Source: Microvirga brassicacearum
GTDB taxonomy: Bacteria; Pseudomonadota; Alphaproteobacteria; Rhizobiales; Beijerinckiaceae
Direction of reading: 5' to 3'
NCBI RefSeq assembly: GCF_008757455.1
Contig: NZ_VCMV01000003.1
Span: 1-64,000, forward strand
Length of the DNA stretch: 64,000 nucleotides
How positions within the stretch are numbered: position 1 is the first letter of the stretch; each line of letters begins with the position of its first letter. Below are positions 1-8,061 of this stretch, piece after piece. The notes beneath the pieces are model-generated. The model had not been told where the DNA came from, did no database searches, and saw only the letters and a program-made list of their open reading frames with translations. A program made the translations under genes and the position numbers.

Positions 1-560
1 GGCGGTCGCGACTACATGGCGACCTTCGCTTCGCTTGCCGGCGTAAAGCTGCCCGAGAACGATCGTGAGGGCCAACCCATCATCTTCGATAGCTACGACA
101 GGTCGCCGATCCTGTTCGGGAAGGGTCAGTCTGAACGCAAAAGCTGGTTCTACTTCACCGAGAACGAACTGACGCCCGGGTCGGACACTACAAGGCGGTC
201 TTCAATCTGCGTGGCGACGATGGCGCGAGCACGGGCGGCCTGGCTGTCGACTCGAACCTCGGTTGGAAAGGGGCGCAGTCTTACGTCGCGACCGTTCCCC
301 AGGTGTTCGATCTCTGGCAGGACCCGCAGGAACGCTATGACGTCTTCATGAACAACTACACGGAGCACACCTGGACGTTGGTCACGATCAACGCGGCAAT
401 CAAGGAGTTGATGCAGACCTATCTCAAGTACCCGCCGCGCAAGCTCCAAAGCGAGGGCTATTCGGGTCCGGTCACCATCACGCAATATCAGAGATTCCAG
501 TACCTGCGAGAGCAGCTTGCAAAGGATGGTTTCAACATCGGGCTGCCGACGGGCAACTAG
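1..560 (+). pseudogene. Arylsulfatase, 3' part, frameshifted and cut by window edge
   Basis: The sequence shows an open frame entering from the left edge, with GGRDYMATFASLAGVKLP and then YFTENELTPG. A second frame carries on with RVGHYKAVFNLRGDDG and FDLWQDPQERYDVFMNN, ending in GLPTGN. Together these match the C-terminal third of secreted type I arylsulfatases, which hydrolyse sulfate esters. The catalytic N-terminal Cys/Ser motif lies outside the window. The break is at about 178-180, where TPG is followed directly by R-V-G in another frame, so a few bases appear lost between the two blocks. I cannot tell decay from an assembly error. A formylglycine-generating enzyme, the activator of such sulfatases, is encoded about 18 kb away. 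Confidence 0.75.
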
Positions 561-581
561 CGGCAAGAAAGCACCCGGAAG

Positions 582-606
582 CGCGGTGGCCGAGGAGGCC
601 ACCGCG
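582..606. terminator. GC-rich hairpin after the arylsulfatase frame
   Basis: A perfect 10-bp inverted repeat (582-591 CGCGGTGGCC, 597-606 its complement) with a 5-base loop starts 22 bases after the sulfatase stop codon. It is not followed by a T run, so it could be a terminator of weak or Rho-assisted type or simply a transcript-end hairpin. Confidence 0.4.
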
Positions 607-680
607 TCCAAGGACTGGCCAGTTCCCATACCGGCTTGGGATAGCATGATGCCCGTTCTCCTGAACTGGGATGACCCACA

Positions 681-1142
681 ATGGTTGAGAATATCACCAG
701 ACAATCCGGTTCGGATCAGGTTTCCGTCGAGCTGTCGTCGCGGCGGACCGGCATGTCGTTCCAGCGTACCCGCATGAGCGCCGACCGCACGCTGATGTCG
801 GTGATCCGCACGTCGTTGTCGCTGATCGGCTTTGGATTCACGATCTTCCAGTTCTTCCAGAAGCTGCGCGATGCGGGAACGCTCGCAAGTGCGGCCGCGC
901 CGCGCAATTTCGGCATCTCCCTCGTGGCACTCGGCATCGCCATGCTGACGATCGGCATCGTTTATCACGTGCAGTTCATGATCGGCTTGCGCACGGAGCG
1001 CCGGAGCATGACTGAGGCTGGGCTCATCCACGGTCAAAGCCATTTCCCCGTCTCACTTACGCTGATTACCGCGGTGATCCTGCTGTTGATCGGCATCATG
1101 GCCATCGTCAGCATGGTCTTCGAGGTTGGCCCGTTCGATTGA
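681..1142 (+). CDS. DUF202 family inner-membrane protein
   Basis: A 153-residue protein with an N-terminal cytoplasmic stretch (RTRMSADRTLMSVIRTSLSL, a typical DUF202 entry into the first helix). Three hydrophobic segments lie near residues 45-60, 78-98 and 125-147. This is the size and layout of YidH/DUF202 membrane proteins, whose function is not established. It starts at an ATG 120 bases after the sulfatase frame and is followed 59 bases later by a DUF1622 membrane protein, so the two may be co-transcribed. Family assignment is from the RT-hydrophobic signature and topology. Confidence 0.75.
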   Translation: MVENITRQSGSDQVSVELSSRRTGMSFQRTRMSADRTLMSVIRTSLSLIGFGFTIFQFFQKLRDAGTLASAAAPRNFGISLVALGIAMLTIGIVYHVQFMIGLRTERRSMTEAGLIHGQSHFPVSLTLITAVILLLIGIMAIVSMVFEVGPFD

Positions 1143-1201
1143 GGACAACGGCATGAGACCGAGACGTCACCCCTTGGCAAGTGTGAGGGAACCGAGCGGA
1201 G

Positions 1202-1546
1202 ATGGTCGAAATCAAGCAATGGCTGATCGCAGTTACCGAGCCGACCATCGTGATCATCGATGCGCTGGCGTTGATCCTGATCATCGTCGGCACGGCCGAG
1301 GCGTTCGTCAAAGGCCTGCGCGCGATGCTCTCCTCGCCGTCGGGCCATGAAACGCGGGAGATCTGCCTTCGATACGGGCGCTGGCTGGTGGCGGCCCTGA
1401 CCTTTCAGCTCGCCGCCGACATCGTTGAGACCTCGATCACCGATAGCTGGGTGGCGATCGGACGTATCGCGGCGGCTTCGCCATCGGGCAATTGCGGGCG
1501 CGAAGCGGCAGCATCCCGCTCGACAGTTCGAGGCAACTTCGTTTGA
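1202..1546 (+). pseudogene. DUF1622 membrane protein, C-terminus replaced
   Basis: The first about 90 residues read as a DUF1622 protein. There is a hydrophobic helix (IVIIDALALILIIVGTAEAF), then a cytoplasmic loop with the family-like string REICLRYGRWLVAALTFQLAADIVET, then SWVAIGRIAA. Normal family members continue with an AVIRTFLNYFL-type second helix end. Here, after IGRIAA (about position 1475), the sequence turns into an Arg/Ser-rich tail with no resemblance. The DNA beyond that point belongs, in another frame, to an autotransporter barrel end. I infer that a deletion fused the two genes. Function of intact members is unknown. Confidence 0.65.
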
Positions 1547-1679
1547 GATCGGCGGCGGCGTCGCGGCCGCGGTCAACGAACAGATCAGCCTCTATGCGAC
1601 GGCTTCCTACGAGACCAACCTTGGCGGATCCCATCGGGAGACCATCAAGGGTAACCTCGGCTTGCAGGTGACGTGGTAG
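1475..1679 (+). pseudogene. Autotransporter beta-barrel C-terminal remnant
   Basis: Frame 3 through this stretch reads FEIGGGVAAAVNEQISLYA followed by TASYETNLGGSHRETIKG and ends in NLGLQVTW before a TAG at 1677-1679. This is the last two strand pairs of an autotransporter outer-membrane barrel (GGG-strand, LYA strand, terminal G-L-x-V-x-W/F). No start codon, passenger or remaining barrel is present, and the upstream neighbour in register is the DUF1622 gene in a different frame. It is therefore a relic left by a deletion. The intact autotransporter at 11.7-15.5 kb ends in a similar last strand but differs in sequence, so this is not a simple copy of it. Confidence 0.65.
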
Positions 1680-1722
1680 GTTAAGGCTGATGCCGGTCCA
1701 CGGATTGTCCATTTACCAACGC

Positions 1723-2235
1723 ATGGGAGGTTGTCATGCACGCGTGCAGATTCATCCAGAGCCGGCTCGGAGTCATTGGATTTCGCTGGCTGTGCTGACA
1801 GCGCTAGCTATACCGGATACCGCAATGGCTAGTCCCTTGATGTCCACTCGGTCGCTTGTGGATGCCGCGCCAGGGCTCATCGAAACGGTGCAGGCGCGTG
1901 GCGGGCACGTCCGCGGGGGAGCGGTTGCGCGCGGTCCCCGTGGTGGGGTTGCGGTTCGCGGACGATCCGGTGCGGCGGTCAGTGGCCCCCGCGGGAACGT
2001 CGCGGCGGCGCCTCGGGGTGTCGTCCGCCGTCCGGTTGTGGTAGCGCCCGGGTGGCGGAGGCCGGCAGCCTATTGGTGGCGCCCCGGCGGAGCCATTGCC
2101 GCCGGCGCCGCGGTCGGGTTCGTCACCGCGGCAGCCGCCGCCTCGTATGCCGGTTCGCCACCGGCCGCAGGCTACTGCTGGTACTACACCAATCCCCAGC
2201 GAACCCAGGGCTTTTGGGACATCTGCCCGCGGTGA
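1723..2235 (+). CDS. Arg/Gly-rich exported hypothetical protein
   Basis: A protein of about 170 residues. The N-terminal hydrophobic stretch ISLAVLTALAIPDTAMA looks like a signal peptide ending A-M-A. It is followed by a low-complexity region of RG-rich units (RGGHVRGGAVARGPRGG, VAVRGRSGAAVSGPRG), an Ala-rich hydrophobic helix (about residues 125-145) and a conserved-looking end CWYYTNPQRTQGFWDICP. Proteins with this tail are common in Rhizobiales but uncharacterised. ATG 1723 is preferred to 1690. A GGAGG at 1726-1730 sits before an out-of-frame ATG at 1736 whose frame closes at 1798, so the 5' end may carry an indel and the start is uncertain. Confidence 0.55.
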   Translation: MGGCHARVQIHPEPARSHWISLAVLTALAIPDTAMASPLMSTRSLVDAAPGLIETVQARGGHVRGGAVARGPRGGVAVRGRSGAAVSGPRGNVAAAPRGVVRRPVVVAPGWRRPAAYWWRPGGAIAAGAAVGFVTAAAAASYAGSPPAAGYCWYYTNPQRTQGFWDICPR

Positions 2236-2326
2236 CGAAGACGAGTCGCCTTTTGGCGCAAGCGAATCCCCCGTCCGTATGGTAGAGTTGCGCGCGTGCT
2301 CAGGCTCGACCACCCAGGAGGTGTCA

Positions 2327-2450
2327 ATGCCAATGCATCATACCAAGATCGCGTGCAGACACCGCCAACGAAGCCGCTCAATGCATCGTGTCAACTGCCG
2401 TCGCGGGCGACAAGGCGGTCGGCCCTCCATACCCGATTGCCGCTGACTAG
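2327..2450 (+). pseudogene. Small frameshifted ORF with strong ribosome site
   Basis: A clear AGGAGG six bases before ATG 2327 begins MPMHHTKIAC. The same frame then becomes Arg-rich, whereas frame 3 gives a smooth reading DTANEAAQCIVSTAVAGDKA and ends in PYPIAAD before TAG at 2448-2450. Removing one base near 2357 would join both into a protein of about 40 residues. I do not recognise the family. The evidence is the ribosome site plus the coherent second half only. Confidence 0.3.
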
Positions 2451-2505
2451 TGGAAACGTCCGGTGACCGGCACTCGCACGGCACCCTATTCCCAAGGAGC
2501 TGGAT

Positions 2506-3159
2506 ATGAGCAGTACTCAGGCGCGCAGCGAAACTGCGATCGATGCCCCGAGAGCGCCGGCGGTTGATATGAAGCTCGAGGTTGTCGCCATCCCGGTCGC
2601 GGATGTCGATCGCGCCAAGCGCTTCTACGACGATCTGGGTTGGAGGCTCGACGCTGACTTCGTCAAGGGCGATGCGTTTCGGGTCGTGCAGGTCACGCCT
2701 CCCGGCTCGTCGTGCTCGATCCACTTCGGTACGGGGGTCACGTCGGCTGCGCCGGGCTCGGCATCCGGACTTTTCCTCGTCGTGTCCGACATCGAGGCAG
2801 CGCGCGCCGAGCTCGTCGGTCGCGGTGTCGACGTGAGCGAAGTGTTCCACCGTGCGGTCGGGGAGGACCCCTTGCGCGGTCCGGATCCGGCGCGGCGCAG
2901 TTACGGCTCATACGCCACGTTCAACGATCCGGATGGTAACGGCTGGCTCGTGCAGGAGGTCACCGCGCGCTTGCCCGGACGGGTGGACACGGACGACACG
3001 ACCTTCACCTCTTCGACTGACCTCGCAACCGCGCTCCGACGTGCGGCGGCGGCACACGGCGAGCACGAGAAGCTGATCGGCCACCACGATGAGGGCTGGC
3101 CGGACTGGTACGCCGAGTACATCGTCCGGGAGCAGACCGGTAAGCCGCTGCCGTCATGA
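2506..3159 (+). CDS. VOC-superfamily (glyoxalase/bleomycin-resistance fold) protein
   Basis: A 217-residue protein whose residues about 25-150 form one VOC unit. It opens with the beta strand LEVVAIPVADVDRAKRFYDDLGW and closes with FNDPDGNGWLVQEV, the classic metal-side Glu motif. The C-terminal extension (about residues 165-217) carries ALRRAAAAHGEHE and HDEGWPDWYAEYI and is typical of a large subset of VOC proteins found in actinobacteria and rhizobia. The substrate is unknown; members include dioxygenases, lyases and binding proteins. The ATG at 2506 has a ribosome site AAGGAG eight bases upstream. It stands alone between unrelated genes. Confidence 0.8.
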   Translation: MSSTQARSETAIDAPRAPAVDMKLEVVAIPVADVDRAKRFYDDLGWRLDADFVKGDAFRVVQVTPPGSSCSIHFGTGVTSAAPGSASGLFLVVSDIEAARAELVGRGVDVSEVFHRAVGEDPLRGPDPARRSYGSYATFNDPDGNGWLVQEVTARLPGRVDTDDTTFTSSTDLATALRRAAAAHGEHEKLIGHHDEGWPDWYAEYIVREQTGKPLPS

Positions 3160-3235
3160 GCGGTGGGCTTAGCTTTGGCTTTCGGAAGGATCGACTTTCC
3201 GCCATCTCGGCGCAGAACTCATCGTGAGCCGTATC

Positions 3236-4615
3236 ATGAACCAATTCTTTGACGCCATCGTCATCGGCGCTGGACAGGCGGGACCATCCCTGGCCGGGCG
3301 TCTCACCGCCGCTGGAATGCAGGTCGCGCTCGTCGAACGCAAATTGGTCGGCGGAACCTGCGTCAACACCGGCTGCATACCGACCAAGACGCTGGTCGCC
3401 AGCGCCTACGCGGCCCATCTCGCGCGGCGAAGCAGCGAATATGGGATCACGATCGAGAGTCCAATCAAGATCGACATGAAACGAGTCAAGGCTCGGGCCG
3501 AAACCGTCTCAATGAATGCCCGCCAGAACGTCGAAACATGGCTGCGCGGCATGGACGGCCTGACGGTCATCGAAGGGCATGCCCGGTTCGAGGGCCCCGA
3601 CGTCGTCCGGGTAGGCGAGAGCCTGCTGAAGGCGCCCCGCATTTTCATCAATGTCGGCGGCCGCGCGAGCGTGCCTGACATGCCGGGCATCGGCACGGTC
3701 GACTATCTCACCAACACGTCGATCCTCAAGCTCGAGAAGGTCCCGCGACACCTCGTCGTCGTCGGCGGAAGCTACATCGGGCTTGAGTTCGCTCAGATGT
3801 ATCGACGCTTCGGCGCGCAGGTCACGGTCGTCGAGATGTCACCGCGGCTGATCGCCCGCGAGGACGAGGACGTATCGGAGACGGTTCGGGAGATCCTCAT
3901 CGACGAGGGGATAACGGTGCGCACCAGCGCCACCTGCATTGGCTTCAAGCCGCATGCGGACGGCGTGGTGGTCGACGTCGATTGCACCTCCGGAGAGCCG
4001 TCCACGGTGGGTTCGCATGTGCTGCTTGCGGTGGGACGTCGGCCCAACACGGACGACCTCGGCCTCGAGAAGGCCGGAGTCGCGCTCGATGCCCGGGGCT
4101 ACATCGGGGTGGATGACAGTCTGGCCACCAATGTGTCGGGCATCTGGGCCATGGGCGACTGCAACGGCCGCGGAGCCTTCACCCACACGTCCTATAACGA
4201 TTACGAGATTGTCGCCGCCAACCTTCTCGACGGCGAGAAGCGCCGGGTGAGCGACCGGATTTCCGCCTACGCGCTCTACGTCGACCCGCCGCTCGGGCGT
4301 GTCGGCATGTCGGAGACGGAAGCGAGGCGCATGGGCCGGAAGCTGCTGGTATCCAAACGCCCGATGACCCGGGTCGGGCGCGCGATCGAGAAGGGTGAGA
4401 CCAAGGGCTTCATGAAGGTGGTCGCCGACGCCGAGACGAAGCAAATCCTGGGGGCCGCTATCTTGGGAGTGGGTGGCGACGAGGCAATCCACGGCATCCT
4501 GGACATGATGAATGCCGGAGCGACCTATCCGGTCCTGAAATGGGCGGTGCCCATTCACCCGACCGTCTCGGAACTGATCCCCACCGTTCTGGCAGACCTG
4601 AAGCCTCTGAATTGA
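3236..4615 (+). CDS. FAD-dependent pyridine nucleotide-disulfide oxidoreductase (mercuric reductase-like, class I)
   Basis: A protein of about 459 residues with a Rossmann FAD site (DAIVIGAGQAGPSLAGRL), the redox-active disulfide GGTCVNTGCIPTK (Cys42 and Cys47), an NAD(P)H-binding motif VVVGGSYIGLEFAQMYRR, the FAD-contact string IWAMGDCNGRGAFTHT, and a C-terminal dimerisation domain with the catalytic-type IHPTVSE. This is the class I family of lipoamide, glutathione and mercuric reductases. The C-terminal vicinal cysteines required by true MerA are missing, so mercury reduction is unlikely and the electron acceptor is unknown. ATG 3236 is preferred over GTG 3224 because the family begins a few residues before the FAD strand. 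Confidence 0.85.
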   Translation: MNQFFDAIVIGAGQAGPSLAGRLTAAGMQVALVERKLVGGTCVNTGCIPTKTLVASAYAAHLARRSSEYGITIESPIKIDMKRVKARAETVSMNARQNVETWLRGMDGLTVIEGHARFEGPDVVRVGESLLKAPRIFINVGGRASVPDMPGIGTVDYLTNTSILKLEKVPRHLVVVGGSYIGLEFAQMYRRFGAQVTVVEMSPRLIAREDEDVSETVREILIDEGITVRTSATCIGFKPHADGVVVDVDCTSGEPSTVGSHVLLAVGRRPNTDDLGLEKAGVALDARGYIGVDDSLATNVSGIWAMGDCNGRGAFTHTSYNDYEIVAANLLDGEKRRVSDRISAYALYVDPPLGRVGMSETEARRMGRKLLVSKRPMTRVGRAIEKGETKGFMKVVADAETKQILGAAILGVGGDEAIHGILDMMNAGATYPVLKWAVPIHPTVSELIPTVLADLKPLN

Positions 4616-4660
4616 TGCTGCGGCTTTGCAGGACTTTGGCTGGGGAGCGGCTCGCGATGG

Positions 4661-5335
4661 CTAGCTAAGGAGCTTGATCAGTTCCTGAGCGGCTGCCGTC
4701 GACGAGGCGGGGTTCTGGCCGGTGACCAAGCGGCCATCGACGATAGCGAAGCTCTCCCAGTCAGCAGCCTTCTCATAGCGTCCTCCGAGCCGCTTCAGTT
4801 CGTCCTCGACGAGAAACGGCACGACGTCGGTGAGCTGGACGGCTTCCTCCTCGGAATTGGTGAAGCCCGTGACGCGCTTGCCCTTGACGATCGGCTGACC
4901 TTGATACTTGACGCGCTGCAGTACGGCTGGCGCATGACACACGGCGGCAACAGGCTTGCCGGCGTTGTAGACGGCCTCGATCAGGGCGATCGAAATTGGA
5001 TTGTCGACCAGATCCCACATCGGGCCGTGACCGCCCGGATAGAAGACGGTGTCGTAATCGTCGGCCTTGATGTCACTGAGCTTGACGGTGTTCGCCAGAA
5101 CCTTTTGCGCGGCCGGATCGTTCTTGAACCGCGCCATCGCGTCAGTCTGGTTGCCGGGTTCATCGCTCTTGGGATCGATTGGTGGCTGGCCGCCCTTCGG
5201 CGAGGCGACGGTGATGTCGGCGCCGGCGTCCTTGAAGACATAATAGGGTGCGGCGAATTCCTCGAGCCAGAAGCCGGTCGGCCGGCCCGTATTGCCGAGT
5301 TGGTCATGCGAGGTAAGCACCATCAGGATTTTCAT
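4661..5335 (-). CDS. DJ-1/PfpI-type class I glutamine amidotransferase-like protein
   Basis: A 224-residue protein starting MKILMVLTSHDQLGNTGRPTG. The nucleophile elbow is AAVCHAPAVL (Cys133) and the oxyanion loop YPGGHGPMWDL is upstream of it, as in Hsp31/HchA-like and plant-type DJ-1 proteins. Family members act as glyoxalase III, deglycase-type or chaperone proteins against carbonyl stress; which of these applies here cannot be read from sequence. It is transcribed toward the end of the preceding oxidoreductase gene (convergent, 45-base gap). It is followed upstream by a separate epoxide hydrolase-like gene on the same strand. Confidence 0.8.
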   Translation of the reverse strand: MKILMVLTSHDQLGNTGRPTGFWLEEFAAPYYVFKDAGADITVASPKGGQPPIDPKSDEPGNQTDAMARFKNDPAAQKVLANTVKLSDIKADDYDTVFYPGGHGPMWDLVDNPISIALIEAVYNAGKPVAAVCHAPAVLQRVKYQGQPIVKGKRVTGFTNSEEEAVQLTDVVPFLVEDELKRLGGRYEKAADWESFAIVDGRLVTGQNPASSTAAAQELIKLLS

Positions 5336-5499
5336 GTGTGGACTCCTTAGCGCAGCGGATTAGCCGAACGTGAACGAAAAAACCTCCAACTCGATCTCGA
5401 ACTGGCGAGCGCTGACGAGTTCCGGTTGTCGGATCAACTGGTACAACCGCTGTTCGGTCACCGTGCCGTCGCGAATTCCGGCGCATCGCGCCCGAAGTT

Positions 5500-6801
5500 T
5501 CAGATCGATTTGCGCAGGGGGCTGAACGCCTCCCGGAGCTCGGCACTGAAAAGCGCAGGCTGTTCCCACGCAGCGAAGTGTCCGCCCCTGTCGACCTCGT
5601 GGAAATAGATCAGGTTGCGATAGGCGCGCCGGGCCCATGTCTCCGGGGCTCGATAGCTCTCCCCCGGAAAGACCGTGATGGCCACCGGGAGCGCGATCTC
5701 GGCGGTCCTCTCCGGGGCCGCAAAAGCGGGACTGCGTCCGCCGTATTCCCAGTACAGCCGCCCCGAGGAGGTCGGGGTGTTCGTCAGCCAATACAGCGAG
5801 ATGTCGTCCAATATCTCATCGGGCGACTTTTCCGGATCACTGCTGCTGTAGGTCCACGTCGCAAAGCCTGGATGCCCGAGCATCCACGCCGCAAGGCCGG
5901 CAGGGGAGTCCGTTATGGCGTAGCCGATCGTCTGCGGCCGCGTGCCCATCATTACAGCATACGACCGGTTCCCCATTTTGCCGGCGGCGCTGAGCTCGTC
6001 GAACGTTGCGCGTTCCTTCTCGGACAGTCCCGCCGGCGCCGGCCCACCGGTGGCGAGCACTGCCGCGATCTCGGGCGGTATGATCGCCGGCAGGTTGATA
6101 TGGATGCCCACCAAGCCGGCCGGCGCCTGACGCGCCATCGCGCCGGAGACGGGAGAGCCCCAGTCACCGCCCTGGGCGACATAGCGGGTGTAGCCGAGGC
6201 GCTTCATCAGCTCCGCCCAGGATCGCGCGATGCGGTCGGGCCCCCAACCGGTATCCGTCGGCTTGTCAGAGAAGCCGTAGCCAGGCATCGAAGGGAGAAC
6301 GAGGTCGAAAGCGTCCTCCGCGCGCCCTCCATGAGCTGGCGGATCGCTCAGCGGGCCGACTGTCTTGAGCAGTTCAAACACGGAGCCGGGCCAGCCATGG
6401 GTCATGATCAGCGGCAGCGCATTGGGATGCTTCGAGCGAACGTGAACGAAGTGAATGTCGACGCCGTCGATCTTGGTGACGAACTGCGGTAGGTTATTCA
6501 GCTTCGCTTCCGCCTTCCGCCAGTCGTAGCCGGTGCCCCAATACGCGACGAGCGGCTTGATCTTCGCGAGCTGTATGCCTTGCGACTGGTCATCGACCGT
6601 CTCTCGGTCGGGCCACCGTGTCGCCGCGATCCGGCGTCGGAGGTCGACGAGTTGCTCTTCGGGAATATTGACGCGGAAGGGACGGATCGCATCGCCTTCT
6701 GCTGCTTTGGTCACGCCTACGGGAAGCACATTCAAAGCACCTGCCGCGGCCGACACAACCAGGAAGTCGCGTCGGTTCGGGAGTGATAATGGCTCCGACA
6801 T
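5500..6801 (-). CDS. Tat-exported epoxide hydrolase family alpha/beta hydrolase
   Basis: A 433-residue protein. Residues 9-35 contain a twin-arginine leader (NRRDFLVVSAAAG). The EHN domain follows (FRVNIPEEQLVDLRRRIAATRWP), which caps microsomal-type epoxide hydrolases. The alpha/beta hydrolase core shows the HGWPGS oxyanion motif (135-140), the nucleophile QGGDWGSP (Asp213) and the terminal catalytic His in DRGGHFAAWEQP. These enzymes open epoxides to diols through an ester on the Asp. Folding in the cytoplasm and export by Tat is inferred from the RR motif. ATG 6801 has GGAGAAGG seven bases upstream. Confidence 0.85.
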   Translation of the reverse strand: MSEPLSLPNRRDFLVVSAAAGALNVLPVGVTKAAEGDAIRPFRVNIPEEQLVDLRRRIAATRWPDRETVDDQSQGIQLAKIKPLVAYWGTGYDWRKAEAKLNNLPQFVTKIDGVDIHFVHVRSKHPNALPLIMTHGWPGSVFELLKTVGPLSDPPAHGGRAEDAFDLVLPSMPGYGFSDKPTDTGWGPDRIARSWAELMKRLGYTRYVAQGGDWGSPVSGAMARQAPAGLVGIHINLPAIIPPEIAAVLATGGPAPAGLSEKERATFDELSAAGKMGNRSYAVMMGTRPQTIGYAITDSPAGLAAWMLGHPGFATWTYSSSDPEKSPDEILDDISLYWLTNTPTSSGRLYWEYGGRSPAFAAPERTAEIALPVAITVFPGESYRAPETWARRAYRNLIYFHEVDRGGHFAAWEQPALFSAELREAFSPLRKSI

Positions 6802-7087
6802 CGACCTTCTCCATACGTTGAGGTCGCCGCAAGTGGCGAGCGTCGAGGGGAGCGGGCAACGCCCGATTCCCAGCTTTGTGCAAAGCCCCCGCAGCGCTAG
6901 ACCCGCCTCTCATTACGTCGATGGAGGCTGCGGCTCTTGCGAGCAGGTCCTCCTCCGTCGGGTTACGCAACCACTCGGTTCAGGAACGAGATCGGCCAAA
7001 GCTGCCGATCAAAAGCGCAGGATGAAGAGAGTAGGCCTCGGCCGCCGGCCTAGCAAGCGGCGCCGTTGATGATCATCATGAGTGTGT

Positions 7088-7684
7088 TCAACTTGCCGTC
7101 GATGACCGCGCGTTGCGCGCGGGATTGCCGATCACCGTTGCGCCCTCGGAGACATCTCGCGTCACCACGCTTCCGGCACCCACGACGGCATAGTCGCCAA
7201 TCGTGATGCCGGGGAGGATGATCGCTCCGCCTCCGATCCAGACATGACGGCCAATGTGGACAGGACGTCCGAACTCAAGACCAGCCCGACGCTGTTCAGG
7301 ATCTCGCGGGTGATCGGCGGTGTAGATTTGGACTGCTGGTCCGATTTGCGCTCCGTCGCCAATCGTTACCTCCACCACGTCGAGGATGACGCAGTTGAAG
7401 TTGAGGAAGGCGTGAGCTCCAATCCGGATGTTGAAGCCATAGTCGCAAAAGAAGGGAGGTCGGATGACCGCTCCTTGGCCGACCTCGGCGAACCGCTCCG
7501 AGAGAAGAGCATGCCAATGATCCGGCGACTGGCCGAGCGCCTCATTGTATCGCTTCAGCCAAGCGCCTGTGGCGAGCAGGTCGGCTTGGATCTCCGGGGA
7601 TCCCGCATTGTAGAGCTCGCCTGCCAGCATCTTGTCTTTTTCGCTACGGCTCATCATCGCTTCCCACGTTCCAGCTTGACTCAC
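7088..7684 (-). CDS. Sugar O-acetyltransferase (maltose acetyltransferase/NodL-type hexapeptide protein)
   Basis: A 198-residue protein with an N-terminal Mac domain (SEKDKMLAGELYNAGSPEIQADLL) and a left-handed beta-helix of hexapeptide repeats. Its landmarks are PPFFCDYGFNIRIGAHAFLNFNCVILD, the catalytic His in IYTADHPRDPEQR, and HIGRHVWIGGGAIILPGITIG followed by VIGNPARN. The family transfers acetyl from acetyl-CoA to sugar hydroxyls. An internal start (ATG at the second or third Met, MMSRSEKDKM) is possible. It is divergent from an arsR-type gene, with only 53 bases between them, which hold an inverted-repeat operator, so the two may share control. Confidence 0.85.
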   Translation of the reverse strand: MSQAGTWEAMMSRSEKDKMLAGELYNAGSPEIQADLLATGAWLKRYNEALGQSPDHWHALLSERFAEVGQGAVIRPPFFCDYGFNIRIGAHAFLNFNCVILDVVEVTIGDGAQIGPAVQIYTADHPRDPEQRRAGLEFGRPVHIGRHVWIGGGAIILPGITIGDYAVVGAGSVVTRDVSEGATVIGNPARNARSSTAS

Positions 7685-7696
7685 ATATATCTCAGT

Positions 7697-7728
7697 GGTT
7701 ATGCGTCAATCAATAACCAATAGGTTAT
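7697..7728. promoter_or_regulatory. Probable ArsR-family operator in divergent promoter
   Basis: A perfect inverted repeat ATAACC-AATA-GGTTAT (7713-7728) lies 10 bases before the ArsR-type start codon. A third half-site GGTTAT sits at 7697-7702 and also pairs with the central ATAACC. ArsR proteins bind such short palindromes overlapping their own promoters. Autoregulation, and possibly co-regulation of the divergent acetyltransferase gene, is inferred. Confidence 0.5.
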
Positions 7729-7737
7729 CGAACCCAG

Positions 7738-8061
7738 ATGACGCACGCTCCCGATATGCTCTTCAGAACGTTAGCCGACCCAACTCGGCGGGCTCTCTTC
7801 GAACGGCTGTGCCGCGAAGGAGAGCAGACGGTGGGCGCCCTGACGGCGCGGGCCGGCGTCTCGCAACCGGCTGTCTCAAAGCATCTCGGCATTTTGAGGC
7901 AGGCCGGGCTGGTACGCGACCGTCATGAAGGACGACAGACCCATTATAGCGCGCAACTCGGCGCGCTGGCTCCGCTGATTGACTGGACCAGCCAGATGGC
8001 CGGGTTCTGGCAGAGTCGGTTCGACGACCTCGAAGATTTGCTGAAAAGGATGGACCAATGA
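7738..8061 (+). CDS. ArsR-family winged-helix transcriptional regulator
   Basis: A 107-residue protein. LFRTLADPTRRALFERLCREG is the typical first helices, VGALTARAGVSQPAVSKHLGILRQAGLV the helix-turn-helix, and VRDRHEGRQTHY the wing. The C-terminal MAGFWQSRFDDLEDLL belongs to the subfamily always paired with AHSA1/SRPBCC proteins. Metal-binding Cys clusters of classical ArsR are absent, so a metal ligand is unlikely. The stop codon overlaps the next start (ATGA), which indicates translational coupling with the SRPBCC gene. The upstream palindrome suggests autorepression. Confidence 0.9.
   Translation: MTHAPDMLFRTLADPTRRALFERLCREGEQTVGALTARAGVSQPAVSKHLGILRQAGLVRDRHEGRQTHYSAQLGALAPLIDWTSQMAGFWQSRFDDLEDLLKRMDQ

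Noticed and set aside
3236-4615. Mercuric reductase as a mercury-resistance gene
   Set aside because: The C-terminal vicinal cysteines and the N-terminal heavy-metal domain are missing and no merR, merT or merP stands nearby.
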